From Bradyrhizobium diazoefficiens (GTDB lineage: Bacteria > Pseudomonadota > Alphaproteobacteria > Rhizobiales > Xanthobacteraceae), in contig NZ_CP067101.1 of assembly GCF_016616425.1 (NCBI RefSeq), positions 3,596,001 through 3,660,000 on the forward strand: 64,000 bases of DNA, written 5' to 3'. The notes under the pieces were generated by a model, which was not told the DNA's origin, did no database searches, and saw only the letters and a program-made list of their open reading frames with translations. Positions within the stretch are counted from its first letter, which is position 1. Each line of letters starts with the position of its first letter. Of this stretch, positions 25,127 to 33,699 are shown one piece after another. Both the position numbers and the translations under genes were made by a program.

Positions 25127-25496
25127 AGTGGTCATCCTCGACCAAGTCGTGTTCGCGAGCGCGGCGGGCGAAGCCGATCCCGCTTTCCCTTGTTTGAAGC
25201 GCATCAACGGACACCCCGCAGCGAATTGGGGCTGCGATAAAGTCAGCATACGCTGAGATGAATTCAACAATCTTGCTACTGGTTGCGAAATCGTCGGGAT
25301 CTGTGTGAGCGAACGGAAAATCCGGCAATTGCGCCGACCAGTTCGGAAATTGAAAACGCAAGCCGTCCCACCGTTCGGTTCGCCAGCGCTCGGCGATCCG
25401 GCTGCGCTCAAGCACGAGATGAGGACAGCCGAGCTTGGTCAGCATGTGGCTCATCGCCAGCCCGGCTTGGCCACCACCCACGACAAGTGTCTGCAC
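25092..25496 (-). pseudogene. Truncated flavin-dependent monooxygenase remnant
   Basis: The translation VQTLVVGGGQAGLAMSHMLT, then LERSRIAERWRTERWDGLRF and PNWSAQLPDFPF, is the FAD-binding N-terminus of flavoprotein monooxygenases of the FMO/YhlA type, which normally run 400-600 residues. Here similarity stops after about 110 residues and a stop comes at 25092, so the NADPH domain and remainder are missing. The frame before GTG 25496 is not conserved. It converges on the low-GC methyltransferase, and loss of the 3' part probably accompanied that insertion. Confidence 0.65.
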
Positions 25497-25802
25497 ACGT
25501 TCGGATCGGCATCGACTGTTTCCATCGATGAAAACGAGGGGACCGCCGCTGTTCAATAGCCGCCACGTCGCGTGAGGACTCACGGTTGCCCGCCCTGTCT
25601 CGCACGTTGCGCGCCGGCGCTACCGCGTCCACCGCCACCCGGCCCGCATCTCGTGACGATCGCGAAGCGCCCCTCTGGCAAGGGCCGGGATGACGGATGT
25701 ATGCCATAAATCCGAAATTTGGAAAAGAACGATATTTTTCCGGCGGGGGCTTGGCGACGTCTTTTGCCCGACGCCTCGCGAGCGGCTGCCTCGATCCCCG
25801 CA

Positions 25803-25914
25803 CGTCATTCCCGGGCGCCCTGAAAGGGCGAGCCCGGAATCCATCGTACGCCCGGCACGCGCGGCCCGAAGGATTTCCGGGCCTGCGTGCTCGCGCATGC
25901 ATCCCGGAATGACG
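25803..25914. repeat. Palindromic intergenic repeat element
   Basis: Ends CGTCATTCC and GGAATGACG are inverted; inside, GCCCGGAATCC pairs with GGATTTCCGGGC, so the 112-base unit folds into nested stems. Elements of this form are scattered between Bradyrhizobium genes. A weaker relative ending GGGATGACGG lies near 25670-25696. The remaining gene-free sequence from 25584 to 26260 contains no further recognisable feature. Confidence 0.65.
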
Positions 25915-26260
25915 GAGATTGTGGTGACGGTGTCTCAGTCAACAGCAACGTCACTGCCGCCGTGACCACAGGCGCACGCGCGACGCGTCGTATCGCTGTT
26001 CGCAAAGCGTCTTGCTTGCGTGCTCGCCCGCTTGCGCGCGCCGAAACGACAGGCCGGCCCTCGGCGCCGATCGTTTCCTCACCTGCATCGAACGGCTGAC
26101 CAAGCGCTCCCTCAAGCCGGCGAGCGGGATCCATAGTCGAATCCGAAGGCTAATAGTTCAATGGATTGTCACCGAAGCCGACGCGGAAGTCAGCCTAGTT
26201 TAACGTGGGCCGATGTGATTTGATGCGTGCCAGGCTGATGATTGAAATCCGGAGAATTCG

Positions 26261-28042
26261 TTGACTGCCGAGCGCATAGACCGACGACTAGCGGCGATAT
26301 TGGCGGCGGATGTTGCCGGGTATAGCCGTCTCATGGGCGCGGACGAGGAGGGAACTCTGGTCCGGCTGAAGGCGATCAGGAAGGATCTCGTTGACCCCAG
26401 CATCGCCGCGCATCGAGGTCGCCTCGTCAAGACCGCGGGCGACGGCATGCTCGTCGAGTTTTCCAGTGCTGTAGATGCAGCGCGCAGCGCGGTCGAGATC
26501 CAGCGCAAGATGGCGGCACAGAATGCCAGCGCTTCAATGGGCACGAGCATCGAATTCCGTATCGGCATTCACGTCGGCGACATTATTCTTGATGAAAACG
26601 ACATTTTCGGCGATGGCGTCAACATCGCGGCTCGTCTCGAAGGGATTGCGGAATCCGGAGGCGTTTGCATCTCCGACGACACCCATCGGCAAATTCGCGG
26701 CAAGATCGATGTCGTTTTCGACGATATGGGATTGCAGGCCTTGAAGAATATCGCTGAACCGATGCGTGCATGGCGCTGTCGAATTGATGCGAACGCATCT
26801 TCGGCGGGGCCGAGAATGTCGTCCGTCGTGAGTGCCCAGCCTCTCGCGATCCCCGACAAGCCTTCCATTGCGGTGCTGCCCTTCACGTGTTTTTCCGAGG
26901 AGCGCGAGTTCAAATTTCTTACGGAGGCAATGAGTGAGGATCTAATCACGACGTTGGCACGGATACCGGGCTTTATCGTGATCGCCCGACAATCCGCCTT
27001 TGCTTATCAGGGCCGCTCGATCGATAGCCGTCAGATCGGGCGCGAGCTTGGGGTCCGCTATATCATCGAGGGGAGTGTGAGGCCCGTCGGCCGGCAGCTT
27101 CGTGTTGGCACGCAGCTGATCGAAGCGACGACCGGCGCGCAGCTCTGGGCCGACCGGTTTGAGGGGCAGGCCGAAGACCTTCTTGAACTGCAGGATCAAA
27201 TCGTTCGCGCGATCGCCAGCCGGATCGAACCGGAACTCGTTCGTGCTGAAGTTGCCCTGATCCGGCGTCGCCACGACGCCAGTCCGAACGCCTGGTCATG
27301 CTTCCGTCAGGGAGCCGGGATGATCAGCCTCAAAGGCTGGAGCGAAGAAACGCTTGCCGAGGCCGCCGCCCTGTTGCGTCGAGCGACGACTGTGGATCCC
27401 GATTTCGCGCTCGCGCGCGCCCAACTCGCTCTCTTTCTATCGCTGGGCTCGCGGCTTGGACTCGTTGCAGACGGGGCTGCGGCCGTGACCGAAGCCCGCA
27501 CGGAAGCCGAACGGGCGGTGACGATCGACCACGACTCCTCCGAGGTCCTCGGTTATGCCGGCTGCGCCTTGGCAGAGCTGGGCGATGTGCAAAGAGGTAC
27601 GGAACTCCTGGAACGGGCGATCGAGAACGATCCCAGCAATGCACAGGCATGGGTCGCGCTGGGGACCGCGCAATGCTTCTTCGAGACGATGGATCCTACA
27701 GGGCTGGAGAAATTGCGGCACGGGATGCGGCTCAGCCCCCGCGACCATCGGTTGGGATTTTGGGGAACTTTCTATGCGCTGGCTCTGGCAAGGCATCGTC
27801 AGATCCCAGAGGCTCACGAGGAAGTTCGGGCGGCCTGCCGTCGCGATCCGCGATTCTATGTGGCTCGTGTCGTCCTAGCGGTCCTGGCGGCGGGGCTTGG
27901 CAGGAAGGAAGAGGCAGTTGCGGCGCTAAACGAAGCACGACGCTTGCGTCCACGGCTCTCGTTCAACGAAATTGAATTTCTTGTGGGACGTCGCGCGGCG
28001 CTGATCGCTTCGGTCTGGAGCGAGGTTTCTGCATCCTCGTAG
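26261..28042 (+). CDS. Class III adenylate/guanylate cyclase with FlgO/TolB-like and TPR regions
   Basis: 593 residues. The cyclase domain covers residues 8-175, with metal Asp17 (LAADVAGYSRL) and Asp61 (KTAGDGMLVEF) and the Asn/Arg pair in FGDGVNIAARLE, so it should be active. A second domain starts at KPSIAVLPF and contains LTEAMSEDLITTLARI and YIIEGSVRPVGRQLRV, typical of FlgO/TolB-like segments fused to such cyclases in rhizobia. Tetratricopeptide-like helices fill the C-terminal half. No membrane helix is seen. TTG 26261 is taken as start, with GGAGAATTCG just before it. It probably links an unknown signal to cAMP. Confidence 0.9.
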   Translation: MTAERIDRRLAAILAADVAGYSRLMGADEEGTLVRLKAIRKDLVDPSIAAHRGRLVKTAGDGMLVEFSSAVDAARSAVEIQRKMAAQNASASMGTSIEFRIGIHVGDIILDENDIFGDGVNIAARLEGIAESGGVCISDDTHRQIRGKIDVVFDDMGLQALKNIAEPMRAWRCRIDANASSAGPRMSSVVSAQPLAIPDKPSIAVLPFTCFSEEREFKFLTEAMSEDLITTLARIPGFIVIARQSAFAYQGRSIDSRQIGRELGVRYIIEGSVRPVGRQLRVGTQLIEATTGAQLWADRFEGQAEDLLELQDQIVRAIASRIEPELVRAEVALIRRRHDASPNAWSCFRQGAGMISLKGWSEETLAEAAALLRRATTVDPDFALARAQLALFLSLGSRLGLVADGAAAVTEARTEAERAVTIDHDSSEVLGYAGCALAELGDVQRGTELLERAIENDPSNAQAWVALGTAQCFFETMDPTGLEKLRHGMRLSPRDHRLGFWGTFYALALARHRQIPEAHEEVRAACRRDPRFYVARVVLAVLAAGLGRKEEAVAALNEARRLRPRLSFNEIEFLVGRRAALIASVWSEVSASS

Positions 28043-28339
28043 TAGCCACCAACATTCTTGGCAAGCGTCTCATTCCTTCAACCTGTCCCGTGCGACATGC
28101 ATCGCCAGGGTCCGCAAACCGAGGACGGATCCGATCCTTGGTCCGGGCGGCCCACTGCTCAGTTCGTGGCGAACGGAGCGGTCGCGCGCGTGAACGAACA
28201 GGTGATTGCCTCCGCCTATTACGTGACCGTGCTGGACGGCACTCGAAGTGCCAGTCAACGCTGCGAGCGGCGGCGCGTGCCAGCTCGAGCGGAACAACTC
28301 TCTTGCGGGCACGTCGTTCATGGGACGAGGGAGATCCCC

Positions 28340-28582
28340 ATGAAAGCGCTCATCGCAACGATCGCATTTGCAGCCATGTCCGGGTCCGTCATCGCCCAGA
28401 ATGCGGGGCCGGCTCCGCAGAGCGGCATGGAGCGGCCGGAGAACACCAACGGTGCCACGGAGAGGGGGGCGATGGATACCACCGGCATGAACGCCAAGCC
28501 CGCAGATCAGCCTGGCATGAAGGATGCGTCCAAGGCAGAGACGTCCAAGGACGAGAACAGGACCGACGGCAAGAAAAAATAA
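28340..28582 (+). CDS. Small exported low-complexity protein
   Basis: 80 residues: a signal peptide (MKALIATIAFAAMSGSVIAQ) followed by a hydrophilic segment rich in Met, Gly, Asn and Lys (GMERPENTNGATERG, then KAETSKDENRTDGKKK). The start follows GAGGGAGATCCCC. Such proteins are common in Bradyrhizobium and have no assigned role. The DNA after the stop is an A-rich run. Confidence 0.65.
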   Translation: MKALIATIAFAAMSGSVIAQNAGPAPQSGMERPENTNGATERGAMDTTGMNAKPADQPGMKDASKAETSKDENRTDGKKK

Positions 28583-28819
28583 AAAAATAAGCGTGCCGGC
28601 TTCGCGGGCGGTGTCGGTTGCGCGCGGCAATCGACCTGCACCCGTCAGATGCGTTCCATCTGCCGCGCCGTTTGACGTTCAAAGACGGTGTCGTCCTCTA
28701 TACGAGGCGACGTTGCGCTAAACCGCGATGCGATGAATTCAGGCGTGTTTGCGCGGTTCGATCCATTGCTCCGAGATCAGGTCGTATCATCGGCCGAGCG
28801 GCATCACGTTGGTCACTCC

Positions 28820-29011
28820 TTATCCCATGCGCCTGTTGCTGGTGTTCTGGGTGAGATTACCGTGCGCGGCTTGCTCGCGAACGTTCTGCTTCTCGTCGTC
28901 ACGATGGCCCTTGGTAGTATCGACGGGAACCGGCGGCACGCTGCCGGCGCCCTTGTGACTCCGGTTCTGCGCGGGAACGGGCTGCACCGTCGTGGTCAAC
29001 GGCTTCGTCAT
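28820..29011 (-). CDS. Small hydrophilic protein, unknown function
   Basis: 63 residues, beginning MTKPLTTTVQPVPAQNRSHK and ending NVREQAAHGNLTQNTSNRRM. The ending resembles a family of small rhizobial proteins with an EQGxxGNxxQNTxNxx signature. ATG 29011 has GGAG nine bases upstream, better than the alternatives at 29017 and 29026. No membrane helix or known domain. Confidence 0.5.
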   Translation of the reverse strand: MTKPLTTTVQPVPAQNRSHKGAGSVPPVPVDTTKGHRDDEKQNVREQAAHGNLTQNTSNRRMG

Positions 29012-29223
29012 GCGCATCTGCTCCATCGTTGCTTGACGAGAGATTAACGCGATGAACGTTCGCGGCGTTCCCGTTTCGGCCGCCACCACCTTCGAGGACG
29101 CATGAACTTCGTTCTCGGTCGGAGAACTACGGGGCTCGGGCGCCAGCCTCTGCAGGTCTGTGCGGGAGCAACACATCGCGGATATCAACCGGCGTCACGT
29201 ACGCCGGTGATCGCCGAAGACCA

Positions 29224-29460
29224 TCATCCAAGGCGTATTTTACGTTCGGCGAAGGCGTTGTGCTTCGCCGCATGCGCGCGATAGGCGTCGATCGCCTTGT
29301 TGGCGAGCATCAACTGCCGGCGTTCGCCGGTCCTGAGCTGCGCTTCGATGGCGTCGAGAATGATGTTGGCGGTCTCGTCCGGCGGGCCCAGTTCTCCGCT
29401 CCGCTCCAGAAAACTCCAGGCGATGAAGAATGCGTTTTCGACGGTGCAGCGGATCGACAT
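29224..29460 (-). CDS. Conserved rhizobial small protein, unknown function
   Basis: 78 residues, mostly helical: NAFFIAWSFLERSGELGPPD, then NIILDAIEAQLRTGERRQLM and LANKAIDAYRA. This matches from memory a short protein family frequent in Rhizobiales; its role is unknown. The ribosome binding site is weak. The next 284 bases up to the alcohol dehydrogenase stop carry nothing recognised. Confidence 0.65.
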   Translation of the reverse strand: MSIRCTVENAFFIAWSFLERSGELGPPDETANIILDAIEAQLRTGERRQLMLANKAIDAYRAHAAKHNAFAERKIRLG

Positions 29461-29744
29461 GCGCTGCCAACGCGGCGCGGTCGAAGGCGTTCCGCGCGGC
29501 TTCTCGTCTCCGGCGCGCGTGCGCGCGTTGCTTCGGCGAGTTGCTGGCCGAGCCGAACTTCAGCTTCGGCGTCGAGCCGAGATTGTCGATCACGGCGATG
29601 ATCGCCAGACGCGGCGGATGGACTGCCTATGCGGGTTCCTCAGTTCGGAACTCCGGGCCAGCGTCAATTTCGAGTTAATCGCACTGACGGAACGCAAGAC
29701 ACGGCGGGACATTCGATCCCGCCGCCAGCTGTCTTTCTGCGGCT

Positions 29745-30803
29745 TCAGTTCTTCAGCACGATGCGGCCGACGACCTTGCCGGCACGCAGCTCGTCGATCC
29801 ATTTCTGGACGTCGCCCATCGGCTCCTCGCGCATCGGCGTCGGCTTGATCTTGCCGGCGCGGGCGAGCGCCATCAGTTCGTGGGCCTCGGCTAGCGTGCC
29901 GACCATGAAACCTTCGATGGTCATGCGCTTGTAGACCCACTGCACCATCGGCAGCGTGAACTGGCCGCCCATCAGGCCGGAGACCACGATCTTGCCGCCG
30001 CGCGCGGCGGCCGCGACCGCAAAGGCCATCGACTTTTCATTGCCGGCGAAATCGACGATCTCGTCGAAGCCGCCTTCGGTCTCCTTGAGGATGCGCTTGA
30101 CCACGTCGGGCTCGGCCGGGTCGTAGGCGATTGCGGCACCGTTGTTCAGTGCGGTCTCGCGTGCAGCCGGCGAGAGATCGGCGACCGTGATCGGCTGCTT
30201 GAACATCGCTTGCGCAAACGACAGGCCCATCATGCCGACGCCGCCGAGACCGATCAGCAAGAGGTTACGCTGGCGCGGACGGTCGACGAGGCGCTTGAGC
30301 GCGCCGTAGGCGGTGACGCCGGAGCACATCAGGGTCGCCGCCTGGTTGACGGGCAGGGGATCGTAATCGAGCAGGTATTTCGCGTCGGGCACCAGCACGT
30401 GGGTGGCGAAGCCGCCGTCGATCGAGACGCCGAGGAAGCGCTGTTTCACGCAAAGATTTTCGTCGCCATTGGTGCAATCGCGGCACTGGCCGCAGCCGAT
30501 CCAGGGAAAGACGGCTTTCTTCGTACCGATGAGGCCGGCGGTTACGTCCGGGCCGACTTCCTCGACCACGCCGGCGATCTCATGGCCGAGCGTGAAGGGC
30601 AGCGTCATGCCGCGCGTGGTGTCGAGCTTCTTGCCGCCGCCGAGATCGGCATAGCCGTCCTGGATGTGCAGGTCGGAATGGCACAGGCCGCAGCGCTCGA
30701 TGCGCACCAGCACCTCGCGTCCCTGCGGCTTGGGCGTGTCGACGATGGTCTCGCACAGCGGCGCATCGAACTTGACCAGGGACTGCCGACGCATCAACGC
30801 CAT
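29745..30803 (-). CDS. Zinc-dependent alcohol dehydrogenase
   Basis: 352-residue medium-chain dehydrogenase oxidising alcohols with NAD(P). Catalytic zinc ligands are Cys38 (RCGLCHSD) and His73 (LGHE); the structural zinc site has Cys104, Cys107, Cys110 and Cys118. The Rossmann motif GLGGVG lies near residue 186. The substrate is not determinable; close relatives are annotated AdhA-like. It stands 24 bases downstream of rsmA on the same strand. Confidence 0.92.
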   Translation of the reverse strand: MALMRRQSLVKFDAPLCETIVDTPKPQGREVLVRIERCGLCHSDLHIQDGYADLGGGKKLDTTRGMTLPFTLGHEIAGVVEEVGPDVTAGLIGTKKAVFPWIGCGQCRDCTNGDENLCVKQRFLGVSIDGGFATHVLVPDAKYLLDYDPLPVNQAATLMCSGVTAYGALKRLVDRPRQRNLLLIGLGGVGMMGLSFAQAMFKQPITVADLSPAARETALNNGAAIAYDPAEPDVVKRILKETEGGFDEIVDFAGNEKSMAFAVAAAARGGKIVVSGLMGGQFTLPMVQWVYKRMTIEGFMVGTLAEAHELMALARAGKIKPTPMREEPMGDVQKWIDELRAGKVVGRIVLKN

Positions 30804-30827
30804 ATTCCTTCCTCCGAAATTTCGTTC

Positions 30828-31682
30828 TTAACTTTCGCTGCGTATATCCGCCAATTCACGCGCCATGGCAACAAAGCCTGATATCGGAATGGTCTCGGCG
30901 CGCCGCGTCGCATCGACGCCGGCGGCTTGCGCAAGCCGTGCGGGATCGACGCCCAGCGACTTCAGGCTTTGGCGCAGCATCTTGCGGCGCTGGCCGAAGG
31001 CGGCGGCCGCGACCTGTTCCAGCAGCTTGCGATCGCACGGCAGCGGTTCTGCGCGTGGCTTGAGGCGTACGACGGAGGAGGTGACCTTCGGCGGCGGCAC
31101 GAAGGCGGCCGGCGCAATGTCGAACAGGATTTTCGTCTCGCAGCGCCAGTTGGCGAGCACGCCCAGGCGGCCATAGGCTTCCTCGTCCTCGCGCGCCACG
31201 ATGCGCTCGCCGACCTCGCGCTGGAACATCAAGACCATCGTCTCGTACCAGGGCGGCCAGGGTTCGCTCGTGAGCCAGTTGATCAGAAGCTGGGTCGCGA
31301 CGTTGTAGGGCAGGTTGGCGACGATCTTTGCCCGTTCGCCATCGAGCCGCGGACGCGGGTCGAAGGTCATGGCATCGCCATGCACGATCTCAAGCCGGCC
31401 GGGATAGCGTGCGGAAATATCCTGCAAGGCGGGGATCGCACGCTCGTCATGCTCGATGGCGATGACGCGCCGGGCGCCGAGCGCGAGCAGGGCGCGCGTC
31501 AGCCCGCCCGGGCCGGGGCCGATCTCGACGATCGTTGCCTCGTCCAGCGGCGCTGCGGCGCGCGCGATGCGCGCGGTGAGATTGAGGTCGAGCAGAAAGT
31601 TCTGGCCGAGCGATTTCCTGGCCGACAGCGCGTGCTGGCGAATGACCTCGCGGAGCGGCGGGAGGTCGTCGATCGCGCTCAT
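30828..31682 (-). CDS. rsmA: 16S rRNA (adenine1518-N6/1519-N6)-dimethyltransferase
   Basis: Dimethylates two adjacent adenines in helix 45 of 16S rRNA during 30S maturation. 284 residues with [10 protein letters not shown], motif [16 protein letters not shown], and [11 protein letters not shown], the catalytic motif IV. Its ATG overlaps the pdxA stop in TGATG, so it is translationally coupled at the end of the lptF-to-rsmA block. Confidence 0.97.
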   Translation of the reverse strand: MSAIDDLPPLREVIRQHALSARKSLGQNFLLDLNLTARIARAAAPLDEATIVEIGPGPGGLTRALLALGARRVIAIEHDERAIPALQDISARYPGRLEIVHGDAMTFDPRPRLDGERAKIVANLPYNVATQLLINWLTSEPWPPWYETMVLMFQREVGERIVAREDEEAYGRLGVLANWRCETKILFDIAPAAFVPPPKVTSSVVRLKPRAEPLPCDRKLLEQVAAAAFGQRRKMLRQSLKSLGVDPARLAQAAGVDATRRAETIPISGFVAMARELADIRSES

Positions 31683-32695
31683 CAGGCGGTCGCAGCCGCC
31701 ATGCGGCTTGCGAGCTGAAGCGCCGCGATCAGGCTCGCGGGATTGGCCTTGCCGGTGCCGGCGATGTCGAAAGCGGTGCCGTGATCGGGCGAGGTGCGGA
31801 TGAAAGGCAGGCCGAGCGTGACGTTGACCGCGTCGTCAAAGGCGATCGTCTTGATCGGGATCAGCGCCTGGTCGTGGTACATGCAGACGGCGCAGTCATA
31901 GGTGCTTCGCGCGGCCTCGTGGAACATCGTGTCGGCGGGTAGCGGACCCTTGGCCTCGACGCCCTCGTTGCGCAGCACTTTCAGCGCCGGCGCAATCACC
32001 GTCTGCTCCTCGTGACCGAGCGAGCCGTCCTCGCCGGCATGCGGATTGAGGCCGGAGACCGCGATGCGCGGCCGCGCAATGCCGAAGCGGGATTTCAGTT
32101 CGGTTGTGACGATACGAACGGTCGAGACGATCAGCTCGGTGGTGAGCTGGGCCAGCGCATCGCGGATCGAAACGTGGATGGTCACGGGCACCACCGTGAG
32201 CCGCGGCGACCACAGCATCATCACCGGCTGCGGCACGCGCCCGTTCTCTGCGGCAAGCTCGGCCAGGTATTCGGTGTGGCCGGGATGACGGAAGCCTGCG
32301 CGGTACAGCACGCTCTTGGCGATCGGATTGGTGACGACGGCGCCGGCGCGGCCCTCGCGGACGTCCGTCACGGCGTGCCGGATCGAGGCGAGCGCGGCCG
32401 ATGCACTCGATGCGTCGGGCTTGCCGGGCTCGGCAGTCGCGCGCTCGCCGGTGGCAACGACGGGGAGGGCATCAGTGAAGGCGGCCACAGCGTCGCCGGG
32501 GCTCACCGAGACGATCCTGATATCGGCGCCAAGCGCCTTGGCGCGCCGGGCGATCAGCGCCTCGTCGCCGAGCAGGTAGAAGGCGGGCAGGTTCAGCTCG
32601 CGGCGCCTCAGCCAGGCTGAGATCGTGATGTCGGGGCCGATGCCGGCGGGCTCTCCCAGGGTCAGGGCAAGGGGCTTTGCTGCGCTATTGGCCAT
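31682..32695 (-). CDS. pdxA: 4-hydroxythreonine-4-phosphate dehydrogenase
   Basis: NAD-dependent step in pyridoxal phosphate synthesis. 337 residues beginning near [15 protein letters not shown], with [28 protein letters not shown] and [10 protein letters not shown] carrying the metal-binding histidines. ATG 32695 overlaps the stop of the SurA-like gene in TGATG; codons further upstream belong to that gene in another frame. Confidence 0.97.
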   Translation of the reverse strand: MANSAAKPLALTLGEPAGIGPDITISAWLRRRELNLPAFYLLGDEALIARRAKALGADIRIVSVSPGDAVAAFTDALPVVATGERATAEPGKPDASSASAALASIRHAVTDVREGRAGAVVTNPIAKSVLYRAGFRHPGHTEYLAELAAENGRVPQPVMMLWSPRLTVVPVTIHVSIRDALAQLTTELIVSTVRIVTTELKSRFGIARPRIAVSGLNPHAGEDGSLGHEEQTVIAPALKVLRNEGVEAKGPLPADTMFHEAARSTYDCAVCMYHDQALIPIKTIAFDDAVNVTLGLPFIRTSPDHGTAFDIAGTGKANPASLIAALQLASRMAAATA

Positions 32696-33645
32696 CAGCG
32701 GTTGCGATATTCGATCATCGCCGCCTTGCGGAGCTCGTCGAGGTAGGCCTTCTGGGTCTTCTCGTACTTCTCCTGATACATCTTCTCGCGGATCTCGCGC
32801 TTCTTTGGCGTGTCGATTATGGTCGGCTTGCGCGAGCACAGCACCACCATCTCGATGCCGTTCTTGGTCATCTCGGGCGCGGTCAGGTGGCCGATCGGCG
32901 TATCGTCGAGCACCTTGCGCAGCGCCTCCGGCAGTTCCGCGGTGGTCTTGGTGACGCTGCCGCGGATGGTGGCGTTGGGTGTCGAACGGAACAGCGAGTT
33001 GGCTTCCTGGCAGCTTCCGACGCGCGCGCGGTAGGTCTCGGCTTCCTTCTTCCGTGCTTCGAGGAACGCCGCGGACGAGCCGCGCGGCACGATCAGCACG
33101 ATCGGCTGCATCTTGTATTCGGTGCCTTCGATCTGAAGCTTCTCGCCGGTCTGGGCCTGCACGGCTTGCGCGACGTCGCGCTCGCCGACGAGCAGCTTCT
33201 CCTTGAAGCGGCCACGCACGAGGCTGGTCCAGACCATCTCGGACTTCATGCGGTTCTTCAGCGTTTCGGGGCGGATGCCTTTGGACTCGAGCGACTTGGT
33301 GAGCATCTCCGGCGAGATGCGCATGCGCTGCGCCATGCCCTCGTAGGACTGGTTGATGTCGGAGACGCCGGGATCGACCCCGTACTTCTTGCCCTCCTTC
33401 AGCTTCACCTTGTCATCGACCAGCTCGTTGATGACCTCCTGCCGGCTCGGGGTCTTCTGCGTCGTCAAATGGTCGAGCTTGGAGCGCTGGTCGATGTCGA
33501 AATCGGTGATCGGATCGCCGTTGACCATGACGACGATGTTCTGAGCGCGCGACGGCGACGGCAGTCCAGTCAGGATCAGTCCGGCACTGACGGCGAGGAG
33601 GAGGCGGAACACGGGCAATGGGATCTTCATGATTGTCGCTCGCAT
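32695..33645 (-). CDS. SurA-like periplasmic chaperone/peptidyl-prolyl isomerase
   Basis: 316 residues with a signal peptide (cut near PSRAQ) and a SurA N-terminal domain beginning IVVMVNGDPITDFDIDQRSK, then a weak parvulin-like region (FLEARKKEAETYRARVGSC to HLTAPEMTKNGIEMVVLC). It helps outer membrane proteins fold; here it lies just after lptD, whose barrel is a known SurA client. The start may be 33645 or the Met codon at 33630. Stop overlaps pdxA start. Confidence 0.87.
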   Translation of the reverse strand: MRATIMKIPLPVFRLLLAVSAGLILTGLPSPSRAQNIVVMVNGDPITDFDIDQRSKLDHLTTQKTPSRQEVINELVDDKVKLKEGKKYGVDPGVSDINQSYEGMAQRMRISPEMLTKSLESKGIRPETLKNRMKSEMVWTSLVRGRFKEKLLVGERDVAQAVQAQTGEKLQIEGTEYKMQPIVLIVPRGSSAAFLEARKKEAETYRARVGSCQEANSLFRSTPNATIRGSVTKTTAELPEALRKVLDDTPIGHLTAPEMTKNGIEMVVLCSRKPTIIDTPKKREIREKMYQEKYEKTQKAYLDELRKAAMIEYRNR

Positions 33646-33699
33646 GTCAGCCGCGTCGAGCCTCTGATATGGGCAGACGCGGCCGGCACTTCAAACCGT

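Noticed and set aside
25628..25696. Possible extra copy of the palindromic repeat
   Set aside because: Only one end (GGGATGACGG) fits; the partner arm is missing, so it is at most a decayed fragment.
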